Positions 1 to 11,344 of a stretch of DNA of 64,000 nt are shown in pieces (positions within the stretch are counted from its first letter, which is position 1; each line of letters begins with the position of its first letter). A program made the translations under genes and the position numbers. Source of the DNA: Pyxicephalus adspersus (lineage: Eukaryota; Chordata; Amphibia; Anura; Pyxicephalidae); assembly GCF_032062135.1 (NCBI RefSeq), contig NC_092862.1, positions 60,322,095-60,386,094 on the forward strand. Direction: 5' to 3'. A model generated the notes under the pieces. It was not told the origin of the DNA, ran no database searches, and worked only from the letters and a program-made list of their open reading frames with translations.

Positions 1-3000
1 CAGATCTTGTTGTAGACGTCGCTTTTGAAGTAAACTATCTTTAACCATCTGTTCAGTTGTTCATCAAGTCGCCAGTTTATCAGATTAAATGTCATTTTTT
101 GATTATATTTTATATATACACATTCAAATTTGATTACATACATTCCTTATCAACTACCAGTTTTAGTTTCATTGGAACAGCACAAATGGCTTGTTTAAAC
201 TAACTTTGACTAGCTAATAACAGCAGGCACCTAGTGCATTCACTATTAATTTACAGCTGTTTTTAAATACTGAAAATAGTGGCCCTATTTACCATGACAA
301 CGGGCCTACATCTACAATTTATATTAATTTCAATAACGCCTTGTAAGCCCATTGTTAATGTTAATAGTGGTCAGTGTTCCTATTAGCTGGTGTTCATCCG
401 AGCAGCCAGCCCACTTATAACCACCAGTCAATTTACCTTGGCGATGAGGTTACAACCTCTATTTTCCTTATTTACAATAACAGGTATACAATTGTAGTAA
501 ATGTAAACAGTGGGCAGCAGATAGCCAAGCCTCAGACCAAATGGCCATTTAATCTAGCTTCTACTTCTCTATAAGACTAGTGGCTTTGAAAGCTGAACCC
601 CAGACAGCAGCTAAACATGCGTAACTGAATACATATTGTAACAGTGGCAAAAATGTCACCCAAAAGCAGCATTATATTTATTTACTGATATAATAAAACT
701 AGCAAAAACTCCTAATATATATGGTTAGTCTTCAGATTTTATATTTTGTAATGTGCATAATATATTCCAAAAATTCCAATACAGCTATTATATAGTACAT
801 TAATTCAACTTCCAACATTGAACAGCATCAACTTATTATATTGCATATAACTTACAGCATCAACTTACAGCAAAGTGCTGGATGGTAGGTATGTCGGGTG
901 GCATTATCTCAGATTTTGCCTCTGAGGTAAAACCATCAACGCTGAATCTGCTGGGAACCTCTAAGGTTGCTTGGCTGGTTACTTAGAATTTCTGTTCTGG
1001 GGCTGGGGGTTTTACTGGGAATGGCTGAGGCAGATTCCCAGCACATGATTTCCCCCAGGACTTCTGTGCACAAGGGATGGCATCTAGTGAAGGACTGACA
1101 GAGAACCGGTAGCCCAGAGATAATGCAGTACCAAGTGGTAATATACCACCAGATGAAGTATTCTAGGAAAAATACAAAAGCAGACTCAGGGTCACAGGCA
1201 CAAGGTCAGTCAGCACACAGTAAGGCAGAATCAGCAATAGTAAAAACAACAAATAGGACTCCAGCAGCAGAGCAGCCCAACCTAACATTACAACAGGCAC
1301 TGGTGACTGTGAGCAGAGAGGCTATAAAGCCCAGGGCAGAGTGCAGCCGGGAACTAATCTGTTCATACATCTTGTTCAGATGTGCACAGCCTCAGACTGG
1401 GTGCTCAGGATGCCATGAAAGTACACCTCAGGCTGCACAGCTAAAGGGAAGCAGGAGATGCTGCTATTGATCTTGTTGCAGCAAGTGATACTACTGGAAT
1501 AAATTAACAGAGTGTAATACTTCAATGGTGCAGAGCACAGGATCGCTTACCAGATAAGTGTCTCTTAACAAAGAGAATGGAAGGTGTTATGTGGCCTAAA
1601 TTAATAGTAAGCAGCCCAGGTTGACAATGCTGATCTTGCTACTGTCAGGACCACCAGGTGAAAATAAAATAAAGAAACCAAACACAACCACCACATATAG
1701 GAAATGGCATGCTACAATAAATTACATTTTTGTTCTTAGGTTTAAATACATTTTTAGGCTTAGCACATTAACTAATGGGTATACATTGGAGAAGTATCAA
1801 CACACTTGTCATCGATCCTACACATTCTGCAACACACAACTGCAATTAATTAATATTTTTATATTTGATTGGGGTTTAGCTTTCTCAGGAGATTGAACAA
1901 AATACCAATTGAACTGTAAGGTCATCTAATCTAGTAATATGGCCCATTACCCTTCTATTTATTTATTCCCAGTCCTCAATGAATTACTGAATTCTCCAGA
2001 GGAGTAACTGAACCCAATTAGTGTATTTTAAATATAGACTTTGACTCTGTACCAATTGGTATTCCTAACACAACTTTTATGTCTTATCTTTTTATTTCTA
2101 CATTTATCTACATGTTTCTACAAGATTTCTTTGAAGGTTTTGCCGTGGTAAATTTAATAATTTAATGGTTGTATTAAATATTAACATTTTTTTCAGTACA
2201 GTTAGACAGCTATAAATGTTCCTTAACTGCTTCATTAGGCATTTTACCAAAAGTAGATTTTTGGGTTTGCTAACACTAGCCCTGTAGTTATTAGCTCAAT
2301 GTGAAACATCAAATCATGATGTGATTTGTACACAAGTACACTAAAATGATGATTACATTTGCATATTTGACAAATAACCTTGATTTGTACTTCTTGATAA
2401 ATTCAGTGTTTGATATTATATGATACCTTTCATTATACAATAATACAGTTCACTCGTGCCACTTTGTTTAATTGAACAGAGTGTAGAAAAGCACTGAATC
2501 ACTGACCTTTATGGCACGTCACTTGTTTTAAGTTTGGCTCCCATAATGAACAAGGTTGTGTTAGGAGGAAAGTAAAGTGGGAGTTCCTTAATACATAGCA
2601 TTCTAGATCTTGTAGATGTCTATGTATTTCCATAGGGTTTCCAAGGGTGTAGAAATAATGGTCCTGCTTGAAGGAGTTGTTTGACCCACAAAGAAGGATT
2701 TGTGGTCATTTTAAATCAGCCCGAATCAGAACCACTTATTAGGCTATTTATTCTTTCATAAATATCCAGGCATACCCATATCACCTCAAATTGATGGCAA
2801 TTTGATACATATGTAAAGTATTGCAAGAATATATAACTCTGTGAGTGTAACACATTCCAGAGTACAGATAGTATCTTTTAGAACATATTTCATACATGGT
2901 TGTGTGTAGTTGATGTTACTGCTGTCATATTCTCCAATCTATTGTATAGTGTTGCTCCTTGACTAAGCCTGTAGCTCCCACCCAGCTGTGCCAATCTGCC

Positions 3001-3100
3001 CCATATTGGCACTATGCTTACATTAACGCATACTATAGGGAAGTAAATGTTTGGGATTTTGTCCAGTAGAGTGGGGAGAGGAATCCAGAGAGAATTTATG
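1..3100. other. AT-rich intergenic DNA, no gene recognised
   Basis: No coding exon, RNA gene or complete mobile element is recognised. The stretch is AT-rich, with a more GC-rich island at about 870-1,520. The first part of that island (870-1,110) belongs to a dispersed repeat also found at 14.8 kb and listed separately. The second part (1,130-1,520) has an open frame of 115 codons, but its translation is low-complexity and resembles no family known to me. It could be part of a decayed retroelement terminal repeat, but that is a guess. Confidence 0.5.
870..1110 (+). repeat. Dispersed repeat family A, copy 1
   Basis: This segment matches the reverse complement of 14,787-15,003 in several ordered blocks: the 'ggatggta...' start, 'ttatctcaga', 'gggaacctct', 'ttctg' followed by G/T-rich sequence, 'ttttactgggaat' and 'gattccca'. 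Two diverged copies in opposite orientation in one window show it is a dispersed repeat. No protein similarity, terminal inverted repeats or poly-A tail could be defined, so its class is unknown. Confidence 0.6.
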
Positions 3101-3102
3101 AT

Positions 3103-3426
3103 GCTGCACGGTGGCTCAGGGGTTAGCACTCCGGCCTTTGCAGCACTAGGTCCTAGGTTTGAATCCCAGCCAGGACACTATCTGCATGGAGTTTGCAGGT
3201 TCTCCCCGTGTCTATGTGGGTTTCCTCTCACATCCCAAAAATATGCAGTTAGGTTAATTTGCTTCCCCCTAAAAAATTCACCTTGGACTACATTAATGAC
3301 ATATGACTATAGTAGGGACATTAGATTGTGAGCTCCTTTGAGGGACAGTTAGTGACACGACTATTGATTTTGTACAGCGCTGCGTAATATGATGGCGGTA
3401 TATAAAAACTGTATAATAATAATAAT
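3103..3426 (+). repeat. tRNA-derived SINE-like repeat, copy 1
   Basis: The 5' end carries a pol III A-box-like motif (tggctcagggg, 3,112-3,122) and a B-box-like motif (ggtttgaatcc, 3,156-3,166) at tRNA-like spacing. A conserved body follows ('gttctccccgtgtctatg', 'gggtttcctc'), then a tail block ('ttagattgtgagctcctttg', 'tacagcgctgcgtaatatg') and a terminal run of AAT triplets (3,415-3,426). This layout is typical of SINEs with a LINE-type 3' tail in fish and amphibians. It is the best preserved of four copies in the window. Confidence 0.8.
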
Positions 3427-3429
3427 CCT

Positions 3430-4530
3430 CCTTTTTTAAGGTTTATACATGCAGTGCAATATAATCAACTGCCACAATCTATATTTTATACAAAGGTTTG
3501 CATTAAAGATATCATGCAATATGCATGTATGTGTTTTTTATATAAGTTATTTGGATTTGAGCACAATTTTTGTTCTTTATTTCTATTGCAACTTTTCACT
3601 AATTATTTAAAGTTGATTCTTGGTAAACAGTAGAAATAAGCAGAATGAACATAATTGGTACTTAGATCAAATCAGTTTTGACTGGGGAAGAAATAAAACC
3701 AGATTTAGAAATTCTGAGTATGAATTTGTATTTTTGAATCTGAATTATCAGAGCACCATTAAAAACATGATAGATAGATTAACTTCTACTTAAACTTCAT
3801 TATCCACAATGCCGGGCCATATGGAGATTTCAAGAACACCTACCAACTCGTTGAAGTGAAGAAGGCCAAACAAAAAACGAAACTGCCTCATTTTATACCA
3901 AATGAAAATCAAATGTTTGGGTAGATTTTAAATTTAATATTGATTTTGCATTTCAGTTTTCTGGGTTATTAAACGATCTTCTAAAAATATAGGTAAACTA
4001 AACAAAGTATTTGCAAGAGGTCATGGACCACTGTGATTAAACAATTTCTTGTAAAAAAAAAAAGCTCACAAACTGAACTGAAAAAATGTAATACCTTTTG
4101 AATAAAAAACAAAGGCTGTCATAGAAATAGAGGGGTGTAAACTGCAGACAATTTATGTAACCCAGTCTGATATCTTTATTGATCTACAGCTCAGGTTTTG
4201 GTTTGATAGTAATAGGGCAAAAAAAGTATTGGATTAATAAAGTCTGGTACTGCAGATAAATGGACATTTACCTTTCAAGCATATTTAGTAAGTAGAATAT
4301 GAAATATTGATGCACAGTGTGCAGAAACTAGTAGCAACCAATCAGACTACTAGGTATTTAAGTCAGAGCCCTTATGTGTCTATATTATAATAAACAAATA
4401 GGGTGTTTCTGTGCACTAAAAGTATTGTAAATGTTTATTTTACTGAAAATGTAGGTATTATAAGCAGTTGTACAAATACTGTTTCACATAAAAAATAACA
4501 GAATTTTAATATATTAAGGTTTGGTTACAT
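3430..4530. other. Intergenic DNA, nothing recognised
   Basis: AT-rich sequence without a convincing coding frame, hairpin or dispersed repeat. It contains a short A-run (about 4,052-4,064). Confidence 0.4.
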
Positions 4531-4532
4531 CG

Positions 4533-4685
4533 GGGTGTATTTATAAAGGTGTGAATCTGACATTTATGGAAACATATTCCCTGGTGATGAATCTTCCAGG
4601 TTTATGTGTTTTAATGGTAGTAATTGATTCTCCAACAGGGAATGGTTCGATAAATGTCAGATTCACTGCTTTATATAAATAGTCT
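4533..4685. mobile_element. Short MITE, 'tatttataaa...gaatctgaca' family, copy 1
   Basis: The ends are inverted: 'gtgtatttataaaggtgtga' with 'atctgacattta' on the left, and 'taaatgtcagattcactg' then 'tttatataaat' on the right. The centre holds 'tggtagtaattgattctcc'. Related copies at 21.6 and 22.6 kb share the centre ('tggcagtaattgattccca') and the 'ctatttataaagca' end. About 150 bp with no coding capacity, so a non-autonomous inverted-repeat element. The parent transposon is not identified. Confidence 0.65.
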
Positions 4686-4689
4686 CTTC

Positions 4690-6512
4690 TGCAATAACTG
4701 TTCTTACTTGATCTCTGCCCAGCTGTCAAAGTTTGTTGAGCTGCACTTGACATTGGTTGCCCGGCTTTCCTTGCACTGGAGTTATGTCATCTCCAGAATC
4801 AAAAGGAATATGGCAGCACCCTGTGATGGAACAGGGAAAGGGCAGTATTGCAGGTTTATTTTCACTTTAAGAGCAAGAAAAATCTTATGCTGAAAGCATT
4901 ACCTGTCTAAAAATGTGCTGTGGTAATGTAGTCTTCCATTAAGTGGGTAGTAGGATGTATTGCTATGTTAGATATTAACATTATTCACCTCTCTATAAAT
5001 GTGCCATGGTTAGGTAATTTTCCATCCACAATGGATGCATTGCTTTGTTGGGTCTACAGGGTATTTTTAGTTCAGTCTCAGTGCATAGATGTGTCAGGGG
5101 TTAATCATTATATTTGGCTGTATTTTTTTGCAATCTGGCCCAGTTTCATCTTTTATTCTGTGTTCATGACAAACTCCCTTACAAAGCCATAAAACACTAT
5201 GTAGAAATACAGCTTTTTTAGTTTAATATGAAAACCAAGAAGGCAAGATGTATATTTATTTAAAAATAAAGAAAGTCACTAATATCACAAACATGCCAGA
5301 AAATCATTCATGGTCTCCTATTTTTTTAAGTGGCACTTGAAAGATTAAAATTTGATAATTCAGCTTGACTGTAACCTTCTCATACATAGAAGTTTCATCC
5401 TTGTCAATGTATTCCTCAAAAAGGTAATGCACTGTGACAAACTATCTCCCTGCATCCTGATGTAAATTTAGCAGACTATGTGTGTGCTGTTAAATTCATA
5501 AAATATTGTTCAATAAGACAGGGATATCTATGTGCTATGCTGTCTTCTATGATTATGTAAGATGGGCTGTTTTCGTTTCTGTCAACAGGCCAGACAGGTA
5601 TGAGATAGTGGTTATTTTTCTTTGTATAGCAAAATAATTGGTAACAAGACAATGCATACCACTATATAAAAAGACATTTTTTTATTAACACAGCAGAAGA
5701 AGACTATGATGGGCGAAACGCGTCGGGTGGGACACCTTACCACCATTGTTATACCTAGTATGATACTAAACAATATTGCTATTTCTTTTGCGAAACTAGT
5801 GGTTATATGTTAGCCTAGGAATCATTTATTGAGACACAGCTCTAAATCTTTTAATTTATGTTGTTGGAACAATAAAATTTTGTGTTTTTAAATTTAACTC
5901 TGGTTGCCCTTCAAAAGCCTGGCTTTCCCTCCCTCCTTTTCCTTTCTTCCTCCCATAGATACAAGATTTTAAAATAAGTTGAAAAATGTATTTTCACGGT
6001 AATTAGTGGTTCTAACCACTAGAGGTTCCTATTCTTATAGATGCTCTTAGATTGTAAGCTCTTGTGGGCAGGGTCCACTTCTCCTCCCTTTGTCACCCTC
6101 TGTATCTGTCTGTCATAATGTAAAGTGCTGTGTAATATGTTGGAGCTTTTTAAATACTAATAATTAAAATAAAAAATATGTTTAAAATCGAGCAATAGTC
6201 ATATCCAATGTTTGAAATCTGTAGTCCTACTTGGTAGTTATTAGGATGTCTATGACCATCCTTAGTTCTGTCAGTACATTACATAATATTTCAAAATGAT
6301 TTAAAAAAATTACATAAATTAAATACAACATTTCAAAAACAAAATGACAATCAGCATTTAGGTTCAAAGACTTCTCCAACTTCATGGTAAATAATTTTGT
6401 AAACATAATCACTTTTTCAAGTTTTATTGATGCTACTACCAGTTAGGGATCTATTTATAAATATTCCCATGTCAATTCGGCTGTAAGTTTGATGACAGTC
6501 ATTGGAATCTTT
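4690..6512. other. Intergenic DNA with repeat-tail fragments
   Basis: No gene is recognised. At 5,707-5,735 the string 'gatgggcgaaacgcgtcggg' resembles the 'gcgaaacgcgt' motif seen in amphibian dispersed repeats, and an 'aataaaatt' signal lies about 150 bp downstream. A SINE/LINE-type tail fragment at 6,048-6,176 is listed separately. Confidence 0.4.
6048..6176 (+). repeat. SINE/LINE 3' tail fragment
   Basis: Starts with 'ttagattgtaagctcttgtg', runs through 'tctgtatctgtctgtcata' and 'taaagtgctgtgtaatatg', and ends in an AT-rich tail with AAT and AAAT repeats. The same tail ends the SINE at 3.1 kb and the 59.3 and 59.9 kb repeats. Only the 3' part is present, as expected after 5'-truncated retrotransposition. 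Confidence 0.6.
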
Positions 6513-7174
6513 CTACAATAGTTTACTCAAAGTGTGCAGTTTAACATACTGGGGTAAACAAATCTTAACAGAGCTAACAATGACCAGACATGTTTAGAGA
6601 GGTAAAACCATGATTCCATTTAAATACTGTATGTGATACTTATCCAAAGGATCGCTGAAAGCTTTGGGAAAATATGGCTGTCTCTTTTTACCAACACATC
6701 TCTTCATATGGCTTCCTCAGGGGAGGTGTGATCATTCAAATCCCAAAGTAGCCTTGGCCAGAAAAGTTCCCAAGGTATGAATTGGAATCTAGAATCTGCA
6801 AAGAAGACCCAGGGTATGTAAAGTCTGGCAGAGCCTATATGAAGACTGCCCAACTGTCAATAAATGATCAATATTCCACACCTCTGATTTACACAATCAT
6901 TTTGAAACTTCTTTCTAAAGTCAACCACTCTTTCGCTTCTATATTCTTTAAATCCACAAGACTCTTACCTCCGCCTAAGAAAGCCATACGGCGAAACAGC
7001 TCACGAAAAAGAGACAACCATATTTGCCCAAAGCTTTCCGCAATCCTTTAGATAGTTATCACATATTTAAATGGAATAATGGTTTTATCTCTCTATACAT
7101 GTCTACTCGTTAGCTCAGTCGAGCTTTGTTTAGCCTAGTATGTTAAACTGTGCACTTTGAGTAAACTATTGTAG
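6513..7174. mobile_element. Foldback (long inverted-repeat) element, about 662 bp
   Basis: The left arm (6,513 to about 6,731) is complementary over nearly its whole length to the right arm (about 6,962-7,174). The outermost part is nearly perfect: 'ctacaatagtttactcaaag' at the left against 'ctttgagtaaactattgtag' at the right. Inner blocks such as 'gaaagctttggg', 'aaatatgg' and 'tgtctcttttt' also pair. A loop of about 230 bp separates the arms and encodes no recognisable protein. The 89-codon frame crossing loop and right arm looks fortuitous. Target-site duplications were not resolved. The family is unidentified. Confidence 0.8.
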
Positions 7175-10100
7175 TTGCCAAACAAGCTGTCCTCTCTTCA
7201 TTTCTAAATCATTTGTTAGCAAAATTGACCCAAACGTCTGAGATTCAGTTCCATAGGTACTGATAAACCCAGCCATTGTTTTAGCACTAACTGTCATGTA
7301 TTAGACTCTTCTATGACTAGGAAACATCTATGTGCTAAAAAACAGACATACATCTTTTTTCCTTTACTTTTTTATTCCCTAGACACTCTTGATAGTTCCT
7401 ATTCCCAGCCACCTGATCACTAGGCTGTGAATTATTCTCCCTAGTAAAGGATCTGAACATAACATAATCCCAGTGTGCAAGAAGCATATTTTCTGTTATG
7501 TAATTTATGCGTCATGTTCAAAATGATGTGAAAACGCCCTTAACTGGAAATTCTGATCTCTAAATTTTGGCAGATTAAGATCCTCGTGTCTGCATGTATA
7601 AATGATAAAGTTAAATACATTCATGCTGTAGTAATCATTTAAAAAAAGTTTTCCCACTGCCATTAACATACACATACATGTCCATATTTAATAATATGTG
7701 CAGTAGTGTACTTATCCAATATATTAGGGTTCATTTACTTAAGCAAAAGTGAACTCAATTTTCCCACTTGCCAGGAATAGGCATCTATCTTATAGGTATA
7801 AAATGCAGATTTTAGGAGAAAAAAAAGACAATTTTTTTACATTAAGTGAGGAAATAAGTCTCTGGCCTCTACTCTTGGGTGATGATGCCGCAGAAGTTCA
7901 TGGGGCATGAGTGATAAATTATGGCAAATGACCTGCCCCTCCCACAGGCTGGGTATACACCATGGCCAGCTTTGCCCAATTACCGCCATCAGCAATGGGA
8001 ACACTACCCAATGTGTGTATTATCGACCAAGCTCTGTTGTTAATAAACACATCAGGGAACATACCTACTGTACTGGCTGATGGTTGTTAGGAATGGACAC
8101 ACTAACCCAATATTTAACTCTATGGCTATGGGAAGCCCCAAGCACTGCACAAAAAATAAGGAAGAAGAACATGTGATAACAGTAAAGATGGTACCAGAAG
8201 AGAAGAGGAGGTTAAAATACTTCAGCACCTTATTGGTCTGCATAAATTAGTAAGTGTGTATGTACGTTTTAGTTTCTCTTTAATTAATAGAGACTGTTTA
8301 CATAGCCGAGTAAATGTATACTGAGGATGAAGCTGTGTGCACTTAAATAATCAAATTATGTGCTAGCAGAAACCTTCTTACTTTAATTTACCATGCACAA
8401 GGCTGGATATTTATAGTGAATACAGCTTTGGCTTATTTACTATCATTCACTTTACTAAAAGAACAGTTTATACTTTTTTTTAGCAAAACAACCCTAGGGA
8501 CTATTATGAACAATTAAGGCCAAGAATTTCTAACCCTAATGGTGGATTGTAAATATGAATTTACTGTTGTCAAGTTTTTTATTGTTCTTTATCTTGGGAT
8601 TCATTTTAGCAGTAATTAAACATCTTCTGCTGGTACATTCCTAATCATGATAAGTATCCTGTCCTTAAGGAATAGATTAGATCAATATAATGCTATTCTT
8701 AGAAGACTGTATCCTCAATCTCTCATTGTAGGAGACATTTTATTCAAACACTTAACTCAGTTAGAGTTTCTTGCTAAATAAATAGGATATGAGCATAATG
8801 GAGATACAGGAGAACAAAGTAAGGTTCCATTAGACAATAGAGATTACCTAAGTATGCACAAAGCATGTATTACTATTTAAATTGACAGTCTAGCAAAATA
8901 TTTGTAAAAATGCTTCTCTTCTAAAAAGCTAGATGCCAGTAATGCCAACCAGTATATGCTCCTTATGTGTGACTTTGTAACAGTTTTCTCTGCCTCTGGA
9001 AAAACAAAAACAACACATTTTGGACTTCAAACTTACTCACACATCAGCTGACTACAAACTAACACAGTTGAAAATACACACATTTAGATGCCAGCTCTAG
9101 ATTTGGTGACTCTCCTCCCCCCTTTTCTCCATTAATTCAAGTATCTTATGTCCATTAATAGCACACGTATGGTCTATTGCATAAAACAGTGCTCTTGATT
9201 TCAGCAACATTCTGCAATTCCATCAACCCAGTTCGAAGGTCATTATAGTCTTGGCTCACAGAAAGTGTGTTGCATGATTCTAAGTAGAAAGGGTATAGAG
9301 TTCTGAACTTTGAACATGAATATACACACATACAGTACATAATAGCATACAAGCACAGGCATATGCATGCATTCATACATGAATATGAAGCATTTACATG
9401 CAACCCTGTCTATACACATACTTTTACATGTATCTGTATACAGTATAAATAGACACAGTAAAATGAACACATTCCCTTCAAAAGACCACAGCTGCCTGGA
9501 AAAAGGTTTCTATGGAATAAGATAAGAAGTGTTCCATTTTCAGAAATTGTAGGCTCTGAGTCTACTTTAATGTCGGAAAATTCTATCATTTTACTTGGAA
9601 AAATGTGTAGTGAAGGGACAACTAAAATTTGCAAACCATGGTTTGCATTTATTAATGCTCAACTGCAGCAAAACATATAAAACCTGGCTCTTTAGTTGCA
9701 CATGCACAACACAGCACACAATGCAGGGAAATGCTAGGTATCCTGACATCCCCAGGGCTGTCAGGACTGAATGAACACAAGAATGCAGGAGTTACATTGT
9801 TCCTGGCAAACCTGGAAGAGAAAAAGAAAAATTTGGTGGCATCTGTGACGGAACAGGATAAGTGAGTGTATTAAAAACACTGCAATCTGGCAGGTAAGGA
9901 TATTTTATTGCAGAAGGATATCGCCTGTGCCATCTGAAATAAAGGACCTGACTGTTCACAATTTTTTCAAGTAAAGGTTCAGCTCTGCTTTAATGTCAGT
10001 GCAGAACAGAGTCATCTCATGAGGGGGGAGAAACATATAGAACTCTTCTAGAGAAGCATTGAATGTCACACTGCCTATCAAAAATCAGCTTTAAACTGGA

Positions 10101-10438
10101 AACTTTGACATATAGGCAATTTCAAAAAATAAATTTAGAATTGCACTGGAAATGAATTCAGCCTACGCAGGCTGTGCTTTTTTATTTGTACTGTTGCTTA
10201 ACAGAATGCCTGCTAGCGTTGTTGAAAATTTAACCACATACAAGTGATTTGGGTTGCCTGGTTAGTCATCTGTCTATATTTAGCAAAAAACGGTTATGTA
10301 AACAAACAATGAAACAATAGAAAACCTTTAAATGTTCTTAATAGAACACATTCTGTTTAATTTGTTTCTCAACAGATTAGTTTAGTTTTAATATTGATTT
10401 TAAATAATGCAGATTAACCCCTTATTGAGTAACAGTAT
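7175..10438. other. Intergenic DNA, nothing recognised
   Basis: AT-rich DNA without a supported gene. A somewhat GC-richer patch at about 7,930-8,130 may be part of a dispersed repeat, but no second copy was seen here. Overlapping short frames around 9,155-9,634 on the minus strand come from simple TACA/TGCA-rich sequence and are not considered genes. Confidence 0.4.
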
Positions 10439-10762
10439 GGGCAGCATGGTTGTTCTTAAGTTGGCCCTCTGGCCTTTGCAGCACAAACTCCCAGGTTCGA
10501 ATCTCAGGCCAGGACACCATCTGCATGAAGTTTGCAGGTTCTCCCTGTGTTTGTGTGGGTTTCCTCTGGGTACTCGGGGTTTTCTCCCACACTCCAAAAA
10601 CATGCAGATAAGTTAATTTGCTTTCTCCCAAATTGTTCTTAGGCTATGGTAATGACATATGACTGAGGACATTAGAATGTGATCTCCCTTGAGACACAGC
10701 TAGTGACATGACTATGGACTTTGTAAAGCAAGGTGTAATATGTATATACTGAATAATATTAA
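10439..10762 (+). repeat. tRNA-derived SINE-like repeat, copy 2
   Basis: Shares the body of the 3.1 kb copy: 'ctggcctttgcagcac', B box 'ggttcgaatct' (10,494-10,504), 'ccaggacaccatctgcatg', 'gtttgcaggttctccc', 'gggtttcctctgggtactc' and the tail 'gactatggactttgtaaag'. The A-box region is diverged. The tail ends in short AAT/ATT sequence. Confidence 0.75.
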
Positions 10763-11087
10763 TTGTGTAATCCTAATATTTCTTAGTTTGGTGCTTACTT
10801 TCTGGGTCTCTCAGTAGCATAGGAGTGATCACAGCTTGCACACAATGTTTATAGTCTCCAGTGCTCCAAACTAGTGTTTGGCCATGAAAGCATATTGAGT
10901 GCATGTGGATGGGGTCTAACTCAAACTAGCTTATAGCTAATGATACTAAATCTGAAATGGACTCGTCTCCAACTTGCAGACACAATTATAGCTTGTACTA
11001 GCATCACCTGGGGGTTATTTCTAGTAAAATACTTCATGTCCACCAGATGTTTAGTTTGTTTTGCTAAACATTACTAATATACAGTAT

Positions 11088-11342
11088 CGATATAGTGCTG
11101 ACATATTATGCAGCGCTGTACAAAGCCCATAGTCACATCACTAGCTATCCCTCAAAGGAGCTCACAATCTAATGTCCCTACCATAATCATATGTCATTAA
11201 CACAGTCTAAGGTCAACTTGGGGGAAAGCCAATCAACCTAACTACATGTTCTTGTTTTTGGAATGTGGGAGGAATCCCACACAAACACGGAGGGGGGGGG
11301 GGGGGCTGCAAACTCCATGCAGATAATGTTCTGGATAAAAAT
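11088..11342 (-). repeat. SINE-like repeat, copy 3, reverse orientation
   Basis: Read on the minus strand it has the same order as the other copies: 'ctgcatggagtttgcag', the 'gtgtttgtgtggg' region, 'gagctcctttgagggatagc', 'tacagcgctgcataatatg'. The tRNA-like head is missing or too diverged to see. A G homopolymer (about 11,292-11,305) has expanded inside it, where siblings carry a C-rich 'tctcccc' run. Confidence 0.7.
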
Positions 11343-11344
11343 CA

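Noticed and set aside
1123..1470. 115-codon frame in a GC-richer island
   Set aside because: No domain, signal or homology recognised; composition suggests repeat-derived DNA. Not enough to call a gene.
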